Source of the DNA: Lutibacter maritimus
Lineage (GTDB): Bacteria; Bacteroidota; Bacteroidia; Flavobacteriales; Flavobacteriaceae
Direction: 5' to 3'
Length of the DNA: 64,000 nucleotides
Assembly (NCBI RefSeq): GCF_900116115.1
Contig: NZ_FOZP01000008.1
Location: 69,501-133,500 of the forward strand
In this document: in pieces, positions 47,996 to 58,620 of the stretch
How the letters are laid out: every line of letters begins with the position of its first letter
Numbering within the stretch: position 1 is the stretch's first letter
Program-made: the position numbers and the translations under genes
Notes under the pieces: generated by a model
Told to the model about the DNA's origin: nothing
The model's input: only the letters and a program-made list of their open reading frames with translations
Database searches by the model: none

Positions 47996-48490
47996 ATGAT
48001 TGAAGCTATTGAAAAAAATTTATTACGTGGTGTAAAGCTTTTACAATGCATTTCTGATGCAGATTATAGCAATACTTCCATAGCTCCATATTACTCAAGT
48101 ATTGGAGGTCATATGAGACATATTCTAGATGTTTTCGATTGTATTTTTGATGGTTTGGAAAGTAACAGTATTAATTTAATTAACCGAAAGAGAAACGAAT
48201 TGGCCGAAAATTATACCACACACGGAATTGATTATTTTAATGCTACTATTCAGAAATTGAAATGTTTAAATCCAACAGATTTTAATAAAACAGTTAGGGT
48301 TACAGATGATTTAGGGCTTGGTGTTGTTTCTGCAAATTATACTTTAATAGCCATTTTAATACAAGCACACAGTCATGCAATTCATCATTTTGCAAGTGTT
48401 GGTTATGTAATTTTTCAATTAGGCATACAATTACCCGATGAAGATTTTGGTTTTAATCCAACTACACCAAAACTAAATAAAACTAATTAG
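47996..48490 (+). CDS. DinB-like four-helix-bundle protein
   Basis: The 164-residue product fits the DinB/YfiT metalloenzyme superfamily. Four helices are apparent, with candidate metal ligands in SIGGHMRHILDVFD (first His pair) and AHSHAIHHFASVGY (late His cluster). Members are often thiol-dependent S-transferases or have no known activity. No thiol-biosynthesis gene is adjacent. It ends by overlapping the convergent ATP-grasp gene by 8 bp. Confidence 0.82.
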   Translation: MIEAIEKNLLRGVKLLQCISDADYSNTSIAPYYSSIGGHMRHILDVFDCIFDGLESNSINLINRKRNELAENYTTHGIDYFNATIQKLKCLNPTDFNKTVRVTDDLGLGVVSANYTLIAILIQAHSHAIHHFASVGYVIFQLGIQLPDEDFGFNPTTPKLNKTN

Positions 48491-49529
48491 CATTTAACTT
48501 CGCAATTTCTTTTAGGTATTTTTTATATTTGAAATAGGTATTTAAAAAATCAGAAAGATTTATATAAGTACCAAATCCAAGTTTTTTATTGGAAGTTCCA
48601 ATTTTATAAATAAGTTGCCAATGTTTTTTAATGCTAAGTAAAGCATCAAAATAAGTTCCTTTTGATGCATCATAAATATGTGTAGGTTCGGCAATAATTC
48701 CGTTTATTTCTAACACTTTAAAATTTTCACCTTTTAATAATTCATCAAAAGTATTGTATTTAACATCAATTCTACCATAGCACCAACCATCAATATTTTT
48801 GTTTAAATCGTTTAAGATGGTAATTAAATTACTGTTTATTAAATGATTACCGTTAATGAATTGTGTTCCTTTAGAATGATTTCCGATAACATTTAATAGT
48901 ATCTCTTCATTTTTTTTATAAACAACATCTAATTTACTTTTATTGATTTCTAAAATACTTTGCAAATAATTTTGCGAACGTTGATCTTTTTTAATTAATT
49001 CTGATAGAGTAGAAGTGCCATCACCTATAACAGCCAAATATTTTTTTAAAGTTAATGATGTAATTTTTCCGCTTTTTTCTGTTGGAAATCTATGATAAAA
49101 TATACCACATTCATTTTTTAAATCTATAAATTCTTGAATTATTAAATTTATTGAATTGTATTTTTTTGAATAAGAAGAAAGTTCTTGTTCGTCAGCTATT
49201 TTTTTTACAAGTAATCCTCTAAATCCAATATCAGGTTTAATAATTATAGGATAATGTATGGCTGAAGTTTTTAATTTTTCAATGACGTTTGCCAAAGTTT
49301 CATTTTTTGGAATAAAAATAGACTTTGGTTTACAGTAATCTGGCAGTAATTCAATAGTTTTAAATTTAGATTCCAATCCATTTCCAGAACCTTCAATACC
49401 TGGGTTTACAGCTGAAAAAAAGCCAAAACTTTTTGCTTTTATAGCTAAATAGAATGCGTAGGGAAGCAATGGTACATAAAACATTGAAGCCGACCAATAT
49501 TCCCAATTTTTAATTTTAAAAACACTCAT
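48483..49529 (-). CDS. ATP-grasp ligase-like protein
   Basis: The 348-residue protein opens with KNWEYWSASMFYVPLLPYAF and FFSAVNPGIEGSGNGLESK. A region compatible with ATP-grasp follows: IIIKPDIGFRGLLVKKI, LIIQEFIDLKNECGIFY, WCYGRIDVKYNTFDELLKGE and FKVLEINGIIAEPTHIYD, with the Glu/Asn metal ligands in LEING. Flavobacterial relatives are often named D-alanine--D-alanine ligase, but the N-terminal domain is not that of Ddl and the substrate is not established. It is the last gene of an operon with murQ and DUF6095 and overlaps DUF6095 by 4 nt. Confidence 0.75.
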   Translation of the reverse strand: MSVFKIKNWEYWSASMFYVPLLPYAFYLAIKAKSFGFFSAVNPGIEGSGNGLESKFKTIELLPDYCKPKSIFIPKNETLANVIEKLKTSAIHYPIIIKPDIGFRGLLVKKIADEQELSSYSKKYNSINLIIQEFIDLKNECGIFYHRFPTEKSGKITSLTLKKYLAVIGDGTSTLSELIKKDQRSQNYLQSILEINKSKLDVVYKKNEEILLNVIGNHSKGTQFINGNHLINSNLITILNDLNKNIDGWCYGRIDVKYNTFDELLKGENFKVLEINGIIAEPTHIYDASKGTYFDALLSIKKHWQLIYKIGTSNKKLGFGTYINLSDFLNTYFKYKKYLKEIAKLNAN

Positions 49530-49753
49530 TTTTTCTTATCAAATAAAGCATCTAAAATAATTTTTATTCCCATAAAACCCAATATAATTGCAGTAATTGC
49601 CATGATAATACCAACAATTAACCACAAATAATTGTTCTGAAGTTTTATAGCTTTATAACCAATAGTTATAATAATTGGTGAAAATAATAATAAAGGCAAT
49701 GCGCCAAGTTCGTATTTCAAACCTTTTACAAGTTCTTTTTTATTGGTTGCCAT
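49526..49753 (-). CDS. DUF6095 family membrane protein
   Basis: The 75-residue product has two membrane spans (about 18-33 and 42-66) between a basic N terminus (MATNKKELVKGLKYELGAL) and a KKK tail, the DUF6095 pattern. Function unknown. It overlaps murQ by 14 nt upstream and the ATP-grasp gene by 4 nt downstream, so the three are almost certainly co-translated. Confidence 0.82.
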   Translation of the reverse strand: MATNKKELVKGLKYELGALPLLLFSPIIITIGYKAIKLQNNYLWLIVGIIMAITAIILGFMGIKIILDALFDKKK

Positions 49754-50561
49754 TGGTATATTTTTGTATTGCTAATCGTACGTTTTTATGCTCTAACAGT
49801 AATTTGTTAGCAGCTTCTTCAGAAATATTAAGCTCTTCCATTAACATTTTTGTTCCTCTGTCAACTAGCTTGTTATTAGATAGTTGCATTTCAACCATTT
49901 TATTCCCTTTCACTTTACCTAACTGAATCATTACACTTGTTGAAATCATATTTAAAACCAGTTTTTGAGCAGTTCCAGCTTTCATTCTAGAACTTCCAGT
50001 AACAAATTCGGGACCAACTACAATTTCAATAGGATATTTTGAAACTTGTGATAAAGGACTATTTTCATTACAAGTAATACAACCTGTTAATATTTCATTT
50101 TCATTGCATTTTTCTAATCCACTAATAACATATGGTGTGGTTCCAGATGCAGCAATTCCAATTACAGAATCTGTTTTATTAATGTTATATTTTTGAAGAT
50201 CTTCCCAGCATTGCGTGGTTGAATCTTCAGCAAACTCTACCGCTTTTCTAATAGCCATATCTCCACCAGCTATTATTCCAATAACCATAGAATGTGGCAC
50301 TCCAAAAGTTGGAGGACATTCGGATGCGTCTACAATACCAAGTCTTCCACTGGTTCCAGCGCCAATATAAAAAAGACGACCACCTTTTTTCATTCTTTCA
50401 ACAATTTTAGTCACCAAAATCTCTATGGAAGGAATTCCTTTTTCAATAGCAAAAGGAACTGTTTTATCTTCATTATTAATAGAAACTAACAATTCTTTTA
50501 CACTCATTTTTTCTAAATGATTGTATTTTGATGGTTGCTCTGTAGTTTTTGTAAAATTCAT
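49740..50561 (-). CDS. murQ: N-acetylmuramic acid 6-phosphate etherase
   Basis: MurQ cleaves the lactyl ether of MurNAc-6-phosphate to give GlcNAc-6-phosphate in peptidoglycan recycling. The 273-residue SIS-fold protein begins with KTTEQPSKYNHLEKMSVKEL and has YIGAGTSGRLGIVDASECPPTFG, with the catalytic Glu in ASEC, and GPEFVTGSSRMKAGTAQK. It heads an operon with DUF6095 and an ATP-grasp protein. A -7-like TATTTTTG (50566-50573 on the minus strand) ends only 4 nt before the ATG. Confidence 0.97.
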   Translation of the reverse strand: MNFTKTTEQPSKYNHLEKMSVKELLVSINNEDKTVPFAIEKGIPSIEILVTKIVERMKKGGRLFYIGAGTSGRLGIVDASECPPTFGVPHSMVIGIIAGGDMAIRKAVEFAEDSTTQCWEDLQKYNINKTDSVIGIAASGTTPYVISGLEKCNENEILTGCITCNENSPLSQVSKYPIEIVVGPEFVTGSSRMKAGTAQKLVLNMISTSVMIQLGKVKGNKMVEMQLSNNKLVDRGTKMLMEELNISEEAANKLLLEHKNVRLAIQKYTNGNQ

Positions 50562-50792
50562 AATTCAAAAATACTAAAAGATAAGTTGTTAAAATAAAAT
50601 TATTTTTGACGGTTTTTAAAACAAAGTATTGGAATTAGTTTTTAGAAATTAAACAGTAGAAAATTGTAATTTTTTTTGTGACGTTTTAAAAAAATTGGTG
50701 TCATAAAACTATATAGTAAAGAACAAAATTAAACTTAAGTCCCCATAATAAATAGTTTAAATTGATTGGAATAGAAGAGGTTTGGTTAGAAA

Positions 50793-50820
50793 AAAAGCGA
50801 GAACTTTAATTCTCGCTTTT
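50793..50820. terminator. Terminator after icd
   Basis: The arms aaaagcgagaa (50793-50803) and ttctcgctttt (50810-50820) pair over 11 bp around ctttaa, with A and T tracts on each side. It terminates leftward icd. The region between it and murQ (50562-50792) contains no recognisable gene. Confidence 0.9.
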
Positions 50821-50839
50821 TAATTTTAGTTAAAGTATT

Positions 50840-53107
<2,268 letters not shown>

Positions 53108-53150
53108 TTATAACTATAGTACTGCCTTTAAGTATTAAAATTAAGCACGG

Positions 53151-53158
53151 CAAATATA
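53151..53158 (-). promoter_or_regulatory. -7 promoter element of icd
   Basis: The minus strand reads TATATTTG, matching TAnnTTTG, 82 nt before the icd ATG, giving a leader of about 75 nt. No TTG is seen at the ideal -33 position. Confidence 0.45.
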
Positions 53159-53273
53159 AAAAATAAATATAGAAAAATCGATAGCGAAAACGTTATAAAT
53201 ATAGGGTTTAAATTATAGTTTAAATAAAAAAAACAAAGTAAAATTATGATAATAGTAAAAAGATAAAATAACA

Positions 53274-53309
53274 AAAGCCATAATATTGATTTCTCAGTAT
53301 TATGGCTTT
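53274..53309 (-). terminator. Orphan leftward terminator
   Basis: The arms aaagccataata (53274-53285) and tattatggcttt (53298-53309) pair perfectly over 12 bp with a 12-nt loop. On the minus strand the stem is followed by tgttatttt after the closing T's, a terminator-like tail. rplS already has its own terminator at 53784-53815, so this one closes some other leftward transcript that begins between about 53310 and 53780. Confidence 0.65.
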
Positions 53310-53508
53310 CTGCTGGATTACTTTTTTTAATAAGTTTTCAGTAATTTAATTTTAATTGCTTCAGTTATTTCTCTTTACAAGCATATAACACAATCACTAA
53401 TTTTCTTCTTCTTGTTGTTTCTTACAAACCAACTTCTTATTAAACTAGTATTTCCTTTTAAATTAACTCCTAAAATTTTGTTGTAATATAATTACTTATT
53501 TTAAAGTG

Positions 53509-53610
53509 TTAATTTAAAAATTTGCTTTTAAAACCGTGTAACCATCTATTCATGCTAAATACTTGGCACATTACCTTTAAGTTGGTTTTAAAAACGATGT
53601 TCAAGAACAT
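53509..53610 (-). CDS. Possible 33-residue protein in the large gap
   Basis: The gap 53069-53837 (769 nt) has no recognised gene. The longest ATG frame I found on its leftward strand encodes 33 residues, from MFLNIVFKTNLK to WLHGFKSKFLN, with a mixed hydrophobic and basic composition and no known motif. It starts within overlapping inverted repeats (53597-53626) and lies between the rplS terminator and the orphan terminator at 53274-53309. The -7-like TAAATTTG on the minus strand near 53720 lacks a well-spaced -33 (15 bp). It may be a small protein, a leader peptide or chance. Confidence 0.3.
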   Translation of the reverse strand: MFLNIVFKTNLKVMCQVFSMNRWLHGFKSKFLN

Positions 53611-53783
53611 TTGATTTAACAAATGTTATTTAAACTTTAAAAAGTTACATTTTAATGTTTTTAACTAACATTGCATTGTTAAATCTTTTGTAAAATAAAT
53701 ACCTAAATTTTAAATTTCCAAATTTATAATAGGTTAATTTTCAACACGATATGAACCGTAGTTATGAACAATTGTTAATAACA

Positions 53784-53815
53784 AAAGCCCATTTTGAATA
53801 TTCAAAATGGGCTTT
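53784..53815 (-). terminator. Terminator after rplS
   Basis: The arms aaagcccattttgaa (53784-53798) and ttcaaaatgggcttt (53801-53815) pair perfectly over 15 bp. On the minus strand the stem is followed by tgttatt, and it lies 22 nt after the rplS stop. Confidence 0.85.
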
Positions 53816-53837
53816 GTAATTTTTAATGAAATTTAGA

Positions 53838-54188
53838 CTAACGTCTTCTTTCTTGAATTCTAGCTTTTTTACCAGTTAATTCTCTAAAGTAGAAAATACG
53901 TGCTCTACGAACTCTACCTTGTTTGTTAACTTCAATTTTTTGAATTGCAGGTAAATTTATTGGGAAAATACGCTCTACACCAACTGTTCCAGACATTTTT
54001 CTGATGGTGAATGTTTCAGATGCTCCTGAACCTCTTCTTTGAATTACAGTACCTTTAAAAAACTGAGTACGTGTTTTTTCACCCTCTTTAATTTCATAGT
54101 ATACAGTGATTGTATCTCCCGATTGAAATTGAGGAATTTCTTTTTTAGTTACAAATTCGTCTTGTACAAACTTTACTAAATTTTCCAT
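53838..54188 (-). CDS. rplS: 50S ribosomal protein L19
   Basis: L19 sits at the 30S-50S interface. The 116-residue product contains FQSGDTITVYYEIKEGEKTR, FKGTVIQRRGSGASETFTIR, VERIFPINLPAIQKIEV and the basic RVRRARIFYFRELTGKKARI. The ATG at 54188 gives the usual start MENLVKFVQDEFV; an ATG nine codons upstream would add a non-conserved MKNFYKNIE. It lies 89 nt downstream of trmD, the common trmD-rplS order. Confidence 0.98.
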   Translation of the reverse strand: MENLVKFVQDEFVTKKEIPQFQSGDTITVYYEIKEGEKTRTQFFKGTVIQRRGSGASETFTIRKMSGTVGVERIFPINLPAIQKIEVNKQGRVRRARIFYFRELTGKKARIQERRR

Positions 54189-54277
54189 TTCTATATTTTT
54201 ATAAAAGTTTTTCAATAACCAACATTCACGATTTTCGTCAGAGGTTAATTTTGAGTGTGCAAATTTAATAAAAAAGA

Positions 54278-54955
54278 TTAGTCTTCCAACAAATCTGGTC
54301 TTATTTTTTTTGTTCTTTCAAAAGATTGCTCATTTCGCCAATCTTCTATTTTTGGAAAGTTACCTGATAGTAGGATGTCAGGAACCTTAAGTCCTTTATA
54401 TTCAGAAGGTCTTGTGTATACTGGTGGCGATAATAAATTGTCTTGAAAGCTGTCTGTTAATGCAGAAGTTTCATCCCCTAAAACTCCAGGAATTAACCTT
54501 ATAATTGTATCACATAAAACAGCAGCACCCAATTCTCCACCGCTTAATACATAATCGCCAATTGAAATTTCTCTGGTAATATATAAATCTCTAACACGCT
54601 GATCTACACCTTTGTAATGTCCGCAAAGAATAATAATATTTTCTTTTAATGAAAGTGTATTTGCTGTTTGCTGATTTAAAGTTGGCGCATCTGGAGTCAT
54701 ATATATGACCTCGTCATAGGTTCTTTCTTCTTTTAACTTAGAAATGCATTTGTCTATCGGTTCAATCATTAAAACCATTCCTGCACCACCGCCAAATTGG
54801 TAATCGTCTATTTTTCCGTAATCGTTTAAAGCATAAGTTCTTAAGTCGTGAAAATAAACTTCAACTAAGTTTTTATCAATAGCACGTTTAATGATTGAAA
54901 ATTCAAACGGACTTTTAATTAATTCTGGTGAAACGGTAATAATATCAATTCGCAT
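54278..54955 (-). CDS. trmD: tRNA (guanine-N1-)-methyltransferase
   Basis: TrmD makes m1G37 in tRNAs reading CNN-type codons and prevents frameshifting. The 225-residue SPOUT protein has the motifs [24 protein letters not shown] and [14 protein letters not shown] (the SAM knot). It is full length and starts at ATG, only 4 nt after a consensus -7 element, so its mRNA may be leaderless. Confidence 0.98.
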   Translation of the reverse strand: MRIDIITVSPELIKSPFEFSIIKRAIDKNLVEVYFHDLRTYALNDYGKIDDYQFGGGAGMVLMIEPIDKCISKLKEERTYDEVIYMTPDAPTLNQQTANTLSLKENIIILCGHYKGVDQRVRDLYITREISIGDYVLSGGELGAAVLCDTIIRLIPGVLGDETSALTDSFQDNLLSPPVYTRPSEYKGLKVPDILLSGNFPKIEDWRNEQSFERTKKIRPDLLED

Positions 54956-54959
54956 GCTG

Positions 54960-54967
54960 CAAATGTA
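54960..54967 (-). promoter_or_regulatory. -7 promoter element of trmD
   Basis: The minus strand reads TACATTTG, a match to TAnnTTTG, ending 4 nt before the trmD ATG. The -33 position has TCA rather than TTG. Confidence 0.45.
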
Positions 54968-55012
54968 AATCTTTTAATTTGAAAGTTGAAAATGAAATTT
55001 TGAATTTAATAA

Positions 55013-55861
55013 TTAAGCTAAAGTGGCCTTAATCATTCTGTCAACGTCATAAAAATCTTTTTTCAAAATACAGTTTTTGAAACCTTTTTTTTGTAGTAAA
55101 TTTGTTACTTTTTCTCCTAAATATTGATTGATTTCAAAGTATAAACTGCCATTTTTTGTTAAATTATGAATGGCTAAATCGGCAATTTTATCATAAAAAA
55201 TTAATGGATTTTCATCTTTTACAAACAGCGCTAAATGAGGTTCGTTATTAATCACATTTTGATGCATTAATTCTTTTTCTTTCTCTCTAATATATGGCGG
55301 ATTACTTACAATTATATCGTATTTTTCTTCTAAAATTTCTATGTCTAAAATATTAGCTTCAACAAAATTTATGTCTACGTTGTTATTTGTGGCATTGATT
55401 TTAGCAATTTCTAAAGCTTTGTTAGAAACGTCAACTGCATAAATTTGGGCTTTTGGAAAAAATTTAGCTAAAGAGATGGCAATACAACCGCTGCCAGTTC
55501 CAAAATCTAATATTTTTAATTCTGTTTCGTTTTTATAATCATTTACTATCCAATTTACCAATTCTTCTGTTTCTGGACGCGGAATTAAAACACTATTATT
55601 TACTTTAAAAGTAATTCCGTAAAACTCTGTTTCACCAATTATATATTGAATTGGTACTTGTTTTTTTAATTCTGATAAAGCGTTTTGTAGATAAATTAAA
55701 TCTTCATCATTTATTTCAAATTCTGGTTTAAGCGCTACTTCAATTCTGTTTAAGTGTAATTTAAATTTTGTTAATAAATTAAAAAATGATTGTATTTCAG
55801 TTTCAGGAAATAATTCTGAAAGTTCAGAAAAGAACTGTTTTTTAAATTGTTGTAGTTTCAT
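55013..55861 (-). CDS. prmC: Release factor glutamine methyltransferase
   Basis: PrmC methylates the GGQ glutamine of peptide release factors. The 282-residue product has an N-terminal helical domain (about 1-80), a SAM motif ILDFGTGSGCIAISLAKFF (about residues 118-136) and the diagnostic catalytic NPPY in IVSNPPYIREKEKE. Its ATG overlaps the stop codon of the upstream GNAT gene by one base, so the two are translationally coupled. Confidence 0.97.
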   Translation of the reverse strand: MKLQQFKKQFFSELSELFPETEIQSFFNLLTKFKLHLNRIEVALKPEFEINDEDLIYLQNALSELKKQVPIQYIIGETEFYGITFKVNNSVLIPRPETEELVNWIVNDYKNETELKILDFGTGSGCIAISLAKFFPKAQIYAVDVSNKALEIAKINATNNNVDINFVEANILDIEILEEKYDIIVSNPPYIREKEKELMHQNVINNEPHLALFVKDENPLIFYDKIADLAIHNLTKNGSLYFEINQYLGEKVTNLLQKKGFKNCILKKDFYDVDRMIKATLA

Positions 55862-56352
55862 TATAAATCTTTAAGCATCCATAAATTACAAGAATAATGT
55901 CCGGTATCACCCATTGGAGCATCTAAATCTTTAAAACCAACCTTTCTGTATAATTTTCTGGCATCTTGCATGTACGGTAAGGTTTCTAAATAGCAGTGTT
56001 CAAAACCAAATTCTTTTGCTTTTTTTAGGCAAATATCCATCATTTTACTTCCCAAACCAATTCCTCTGGCTTCGGGTAAAAAGTACATTTTTTGTAATTC
56101 ACAAACACGTCCTTTATAATTTTCTAATTGTTTTACGCCAGCGCCACCCAGTATTTCGCCGTTCTTTTCAACTACAAAGTAAATGGCGTTATCCGTATTA
56201 TAAGCTTCAAATAAAGTATCTAGAATTTTATCGGCATAAGCAGTTCCTACTTTTGGAACACCGTATTCAATTAAAACTGAGCTAATTGCTTTGGCTATTT
56301 TAGAATTGTCCTTCGCAGTAATTTCTCTAATTGTAAAATTGTTAAGAGTCAT
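55861..56352 (-). CDS. GNAT family N-acetyltransferase
   Basis: The 163-residue protein shows the GNAT core: YFVVEKNGEILGGAGV, CELQKMYFLPEARGIGLGSKMM with the R/Q-x-x-G-x-G/A acetyl-CoA loop, and HCYLETLPYMQDARKLYRKVGF. The substrate is unknown. It is upstream of and coupled to prmC. Its start is only 4 to 22 nt from the divergent ribD start, depending on which ribD codon is used, so promoters must lie inside one of the two genes. Confidence 0.92.
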   Translation of the reverse strand: MTLNNFTIREITAKDNSKIAKAISSVLIEYGVPKVGTAYADKILDTLFEAYNTDNAIYFVVEKNGEILGGAGVKQLENYKGRVCELQKMYFLPEARGIGLGSKMMDICLKKAKEFGFEHCYLETLPYMQDARKLYRKVGFKDLDAPMGDTGHYSCNLWMLKDL

Positions 56353-56356
56353 TTTA

Positions 56357-57424
56357 ATGTACTATTTTTACAGTGTGAATATACACGAAAAATATATAAA
56401 ACGCTGCATACAATTAGCTAAAAATGGACTGGGTACTACATACCCAAATCCACTGGTTGGTAGTGTGATAGTTTTAAATGATAAAATTATTGGTGAAGGT
56501 TGGCATAAAAAAGCTGGAGAGCCACACGCAGAGGTGCACGCAATAAATGCTGTAAAAGATAAAAGTCTTTTAAAAAAGGCTACTATTTATGTAAGTTTAG
56601 AGCCTTGTTCGCATTTTGGAAAAACCCCACCTTGTGCTAATTTAATTGTTGAAAGTGGAATTAAAAAAGTTGTGATTGGTATTATAGATAGTAATAGCAA
56701 AGTGAGCGGGAAAGGTGTAAAGCATTTAATGGAAAATGGTTGTAAAGTGGTAGTTGGAGTTTTGGAACAAGAATGCTATAATTTAAATAAACGGTTTTTT
56801 ACATATCATAAATACAAACGACCATTTATTGTTTTAAAATGGGCAGAAACTGCGGATGGATTTATTGATAAACTAAGAAATGAAAACTCGGATAATTCTC
56901 CAAATTGGATTTCTAATAGCTATTCTCAGCAGTTGGTGCATAAAATGAGAGCCGAAGAACAAGCTATTTTAGTGGGGACATATACAGCTTTAAATGATAA
57001 CCCAAGTTTAACGGTTAGAAATTGGACTGGCGAAAATCCTATTAGAATTGTGTTGGATAAAAATGCTAAAATTCCTGCAAATTATAATTTATTGGATGCC
57101 GCAGCTAAAACTATTGTGTTTTCTGAAGTAAAACATATTATTGATTCTTACCAAAATATAATTTTTGAAAGAATTGATTTCAGTAAAAATGTACCAGAAC
57201 AAATATGCAAAGTTTTATATAACTATGAAATTCAATCAGTAATTATTGAAGGAGGAAAACAAACATTGCAAAGTTTTATAGCTGCTAATTTATGGGATGA
57301 AGCAGTTGTTTTTATTGGAGCGATTAAATTTAATAAAGGATTAAAAGCACCAGAATTAAAAAAAGCACCATTTAAAACACTATCAATTTTAAATGATACT
57401 TTAAATATGTATAAAAATTATTAG
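56357..57424 (+). CDS. ribD: Riboflavin biosynthesis deaminase/reductase
   Basis: RibD performs the deamination and reduction steps after GTP cyclohydrolase II in riboflavin synthesis. From this ATG the product has 355 residues. The N-terminal deaminase domain shows the zinc site HAEVHAINAV and EPCSHFGKTPPCANLI. The C-terminal reductase domain has RPFIVLKWAETADGFID, AILVGTYTALNDNPSLTVR and VIIEGGKQTLQSF. A GTG at 56375 (giving MNIHEKYIKRC) matches the family N terminus better and may be the real start. It is divergent from the GNAT gene, and its stop directly abuts the convergent peptidase gene. Confidence 0.95.
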   Translation: MYYFYSVNIHEKYIKRCIQLAKNGLGTTYPNPLVGSVIVLNDKIIGEGWHKKAGEPHAEVHAINAVKDKSLLKKATIYVSLEPCSHFGKTPPCANLIVESGIKKVVIGIIDSNSKVSGKGVKHLMENGCKVVVGVLEQECYNLNKRFFTYHKYKRPFIVLKWAETADGFIDKLRNENSDNSPNWISNSYSQQLVHKMRAEEQAILVGTYTALNDNPSLTVRNWTGENPIRIVLDKNAKIPANYNLLDAAAKTIVFSEVKHIIDSYQNIIFERIDFSKNVPEQICKVLYNYEIQSVIIEGGKQTLQSFIAANLWDEAVVFIGAIKFNKGLKAPELKKAPFKTLSILNDTLNMYKNY

Positions 57425-58477
57425 TTATTCTGTTTTTTCAAACATTTCAATTGTTGTTTCACCTGTAGATTTTTTATAACCCCTAAACATTCCTGTAGAG
57501 TTAAAATCCCAATAAACCTCGCCATTTTTATCTAATAAAATCATTCCGCCTTCACCTCCTAATGGACCAATTTGATTGAAAAGTACTTCATGAAGTGCTT
57601 CCGAAGGCGAAAATCCTTTGTGTTTTATTAAACTGGAAACTTCATGTGCAGCAACGGTTCTAATAAAATATTCACCAGTTCCGGTTGCCGAAATTCCACA
57701 AGTTAAGTTATTGGCGTAGGTTCCGGCACCAATAATTGGCACATCACCAATTCTACCATATTTTTTATTAGTCATTCCACCAGTTGAAGTTCCTGCAGCA
57801 ATATTTCCACTTTTATCAATGGCAACTGCACCAACCGTTCCAAATTTATGATCGTCAATTAATTCGTTTTTTATTAAAAATGCAGTATGATCCAATTTTA
57901 TTTTTTCTTTTCCTTGAAGTTCTTTTAACTGATTCATTCTTTTTTCAGTAAAAAAGTACGAACTATCTACCATTTCAATGCCGTATTTAGCAGCTAAAAT
58001 TTCTGCTCCTTTTCCTGATAAAAGTACGTGAGATGAGCTATCCATTACAATTCTGGCCGCTAAAATCGGGTTTTTTATATGATTTACACCAGCAATTGCA
58101 CCAGCATTTAACGTTTTTCCATCCATAATAGCAGCATCCATTTCCTGATTTCCTTCGCTGTTATAAACAGCGCCTTTTCCAGCATTAAAAAGCGGTGAAT
58201 CTTCCATAACGTTTATGGCGGCTTGAACGGCATCTAAGGAAATTCCGCCCTTTTCTAAAACAGCATAGCCAGCGTTTAACGCTTCTTCAAGTTTTAATTT
58301 ATAAGCTTCTTGTTGTTGTTCAGTAAAATATTCTTTTTTAATTCCGCCAGCACCTCCATGAAGTACAATTGCAAACGAATTTGGTTCGCGTGTTTTTGTT
58401 ATTTCTTTTACATTGTTTTTAGGATTACAGCTTGTTAAAAAAAGTGTTAAGCTAACTAAGAAATATAATTTTTTCAT
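57425..58477 (-). CDS. Isoaspartyl peptidase / plant-type L-asparaginase, lipoprotein
   Basis: This N-terminal-nucleophile hydrolase cleaves isoaspartyl dipeptides and asparagine. The 350-residue precursor has a lipoprotein signal peptide (MKKLYFLVSLTLFLTSCNP). Autoproteolysis before Thr in GTVGAVAIDKSGNIAAGTST would expose the nucleophile. Supporting segments are FAIVLHGGAGGIKKE, NAGKGAVYNSEGNQEMDAAI and GRIGDVPIIGAGTYA. Its 3' end directly abuts ribD on the other strand. Confidence 0.95.
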   Translation of the reverse strand: MKKLYFLVSLTLFLTSCNPKNNVKEITKTREPNSFAIVLHGGAGGIKKEYFTEQQQEAYKLKLEEALNAGYAVLEKGGISLDAVQAAINVMEDSPLFNAGKGAVYNSEGNQEMDAAIMDGKTLNAGAIAGVNHIKNPILAARIVMDSSSHVLLSGKGAEILAAKYGIEMVDSSYFFTEKRMNQLKELQGKEKIKLDHTAFLIKNELIDDHKFGTVGAVAIDKSGNIAAGTSTGGMTNKKYGRIGDVPIIGAGTYANNLTCGISATGTGEYFIRTVAAHEVSSLIKHKGFSPSEALHEVLFNQIGPLGGEGGMILLDKNGEVYWDFNSTGMFRGYKKSTGETTIEMFEKTE

Positions 58478-58497
58478 ATTGGTTTAAATTAGTGTAT

Positions 58498-58505
58498 CAA
58501 ATATA
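58498..58505 (-). promoter_or_regulatory. -7 promoter element of the isoaspartyl peptidase
   Basis: The minus strand reads TATATTTG, matching TAnnTTTG, 20 nt before the ATG at 58477. It is back to back with the rightward -7 element at 58543-58550. Confidence 0.5.
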
Positions 58506-58542
58506 TTCATTTTCAAATTGAAATTTTAACCATTGTAATTAA

Positions 58543-58550
58543 TATATTTG
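58543..58550 (+). promoter_or_regulatory. -7 promoter element of the yigZ-like gene
   Basis: TATATTTG matches TAnnTTTG, with TTG at 58518-58520 and a 22-bp spacer. The predicted start of transcription (about 58557) is at or just before the ATG at 58559, which is one base out of frame with the gene. Confidence 0.5.
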
Positions 58551-58620
58551 TGCAATAAATGAACTACTTATTTTAGAAAAAGACACATATAATACTATTC
58601 ATTCCGCTGTTGGAGATGCT

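Noticed and set aside
53375-53491. A 38-codon open frame on the minus strand in the rplS-icd gap (includes WFVRNNKKKK)
   Set aside because: It has no ATG, GTG or well-placed TTG start, and I recognise no family. It is kept only as context for the candidate transcript.
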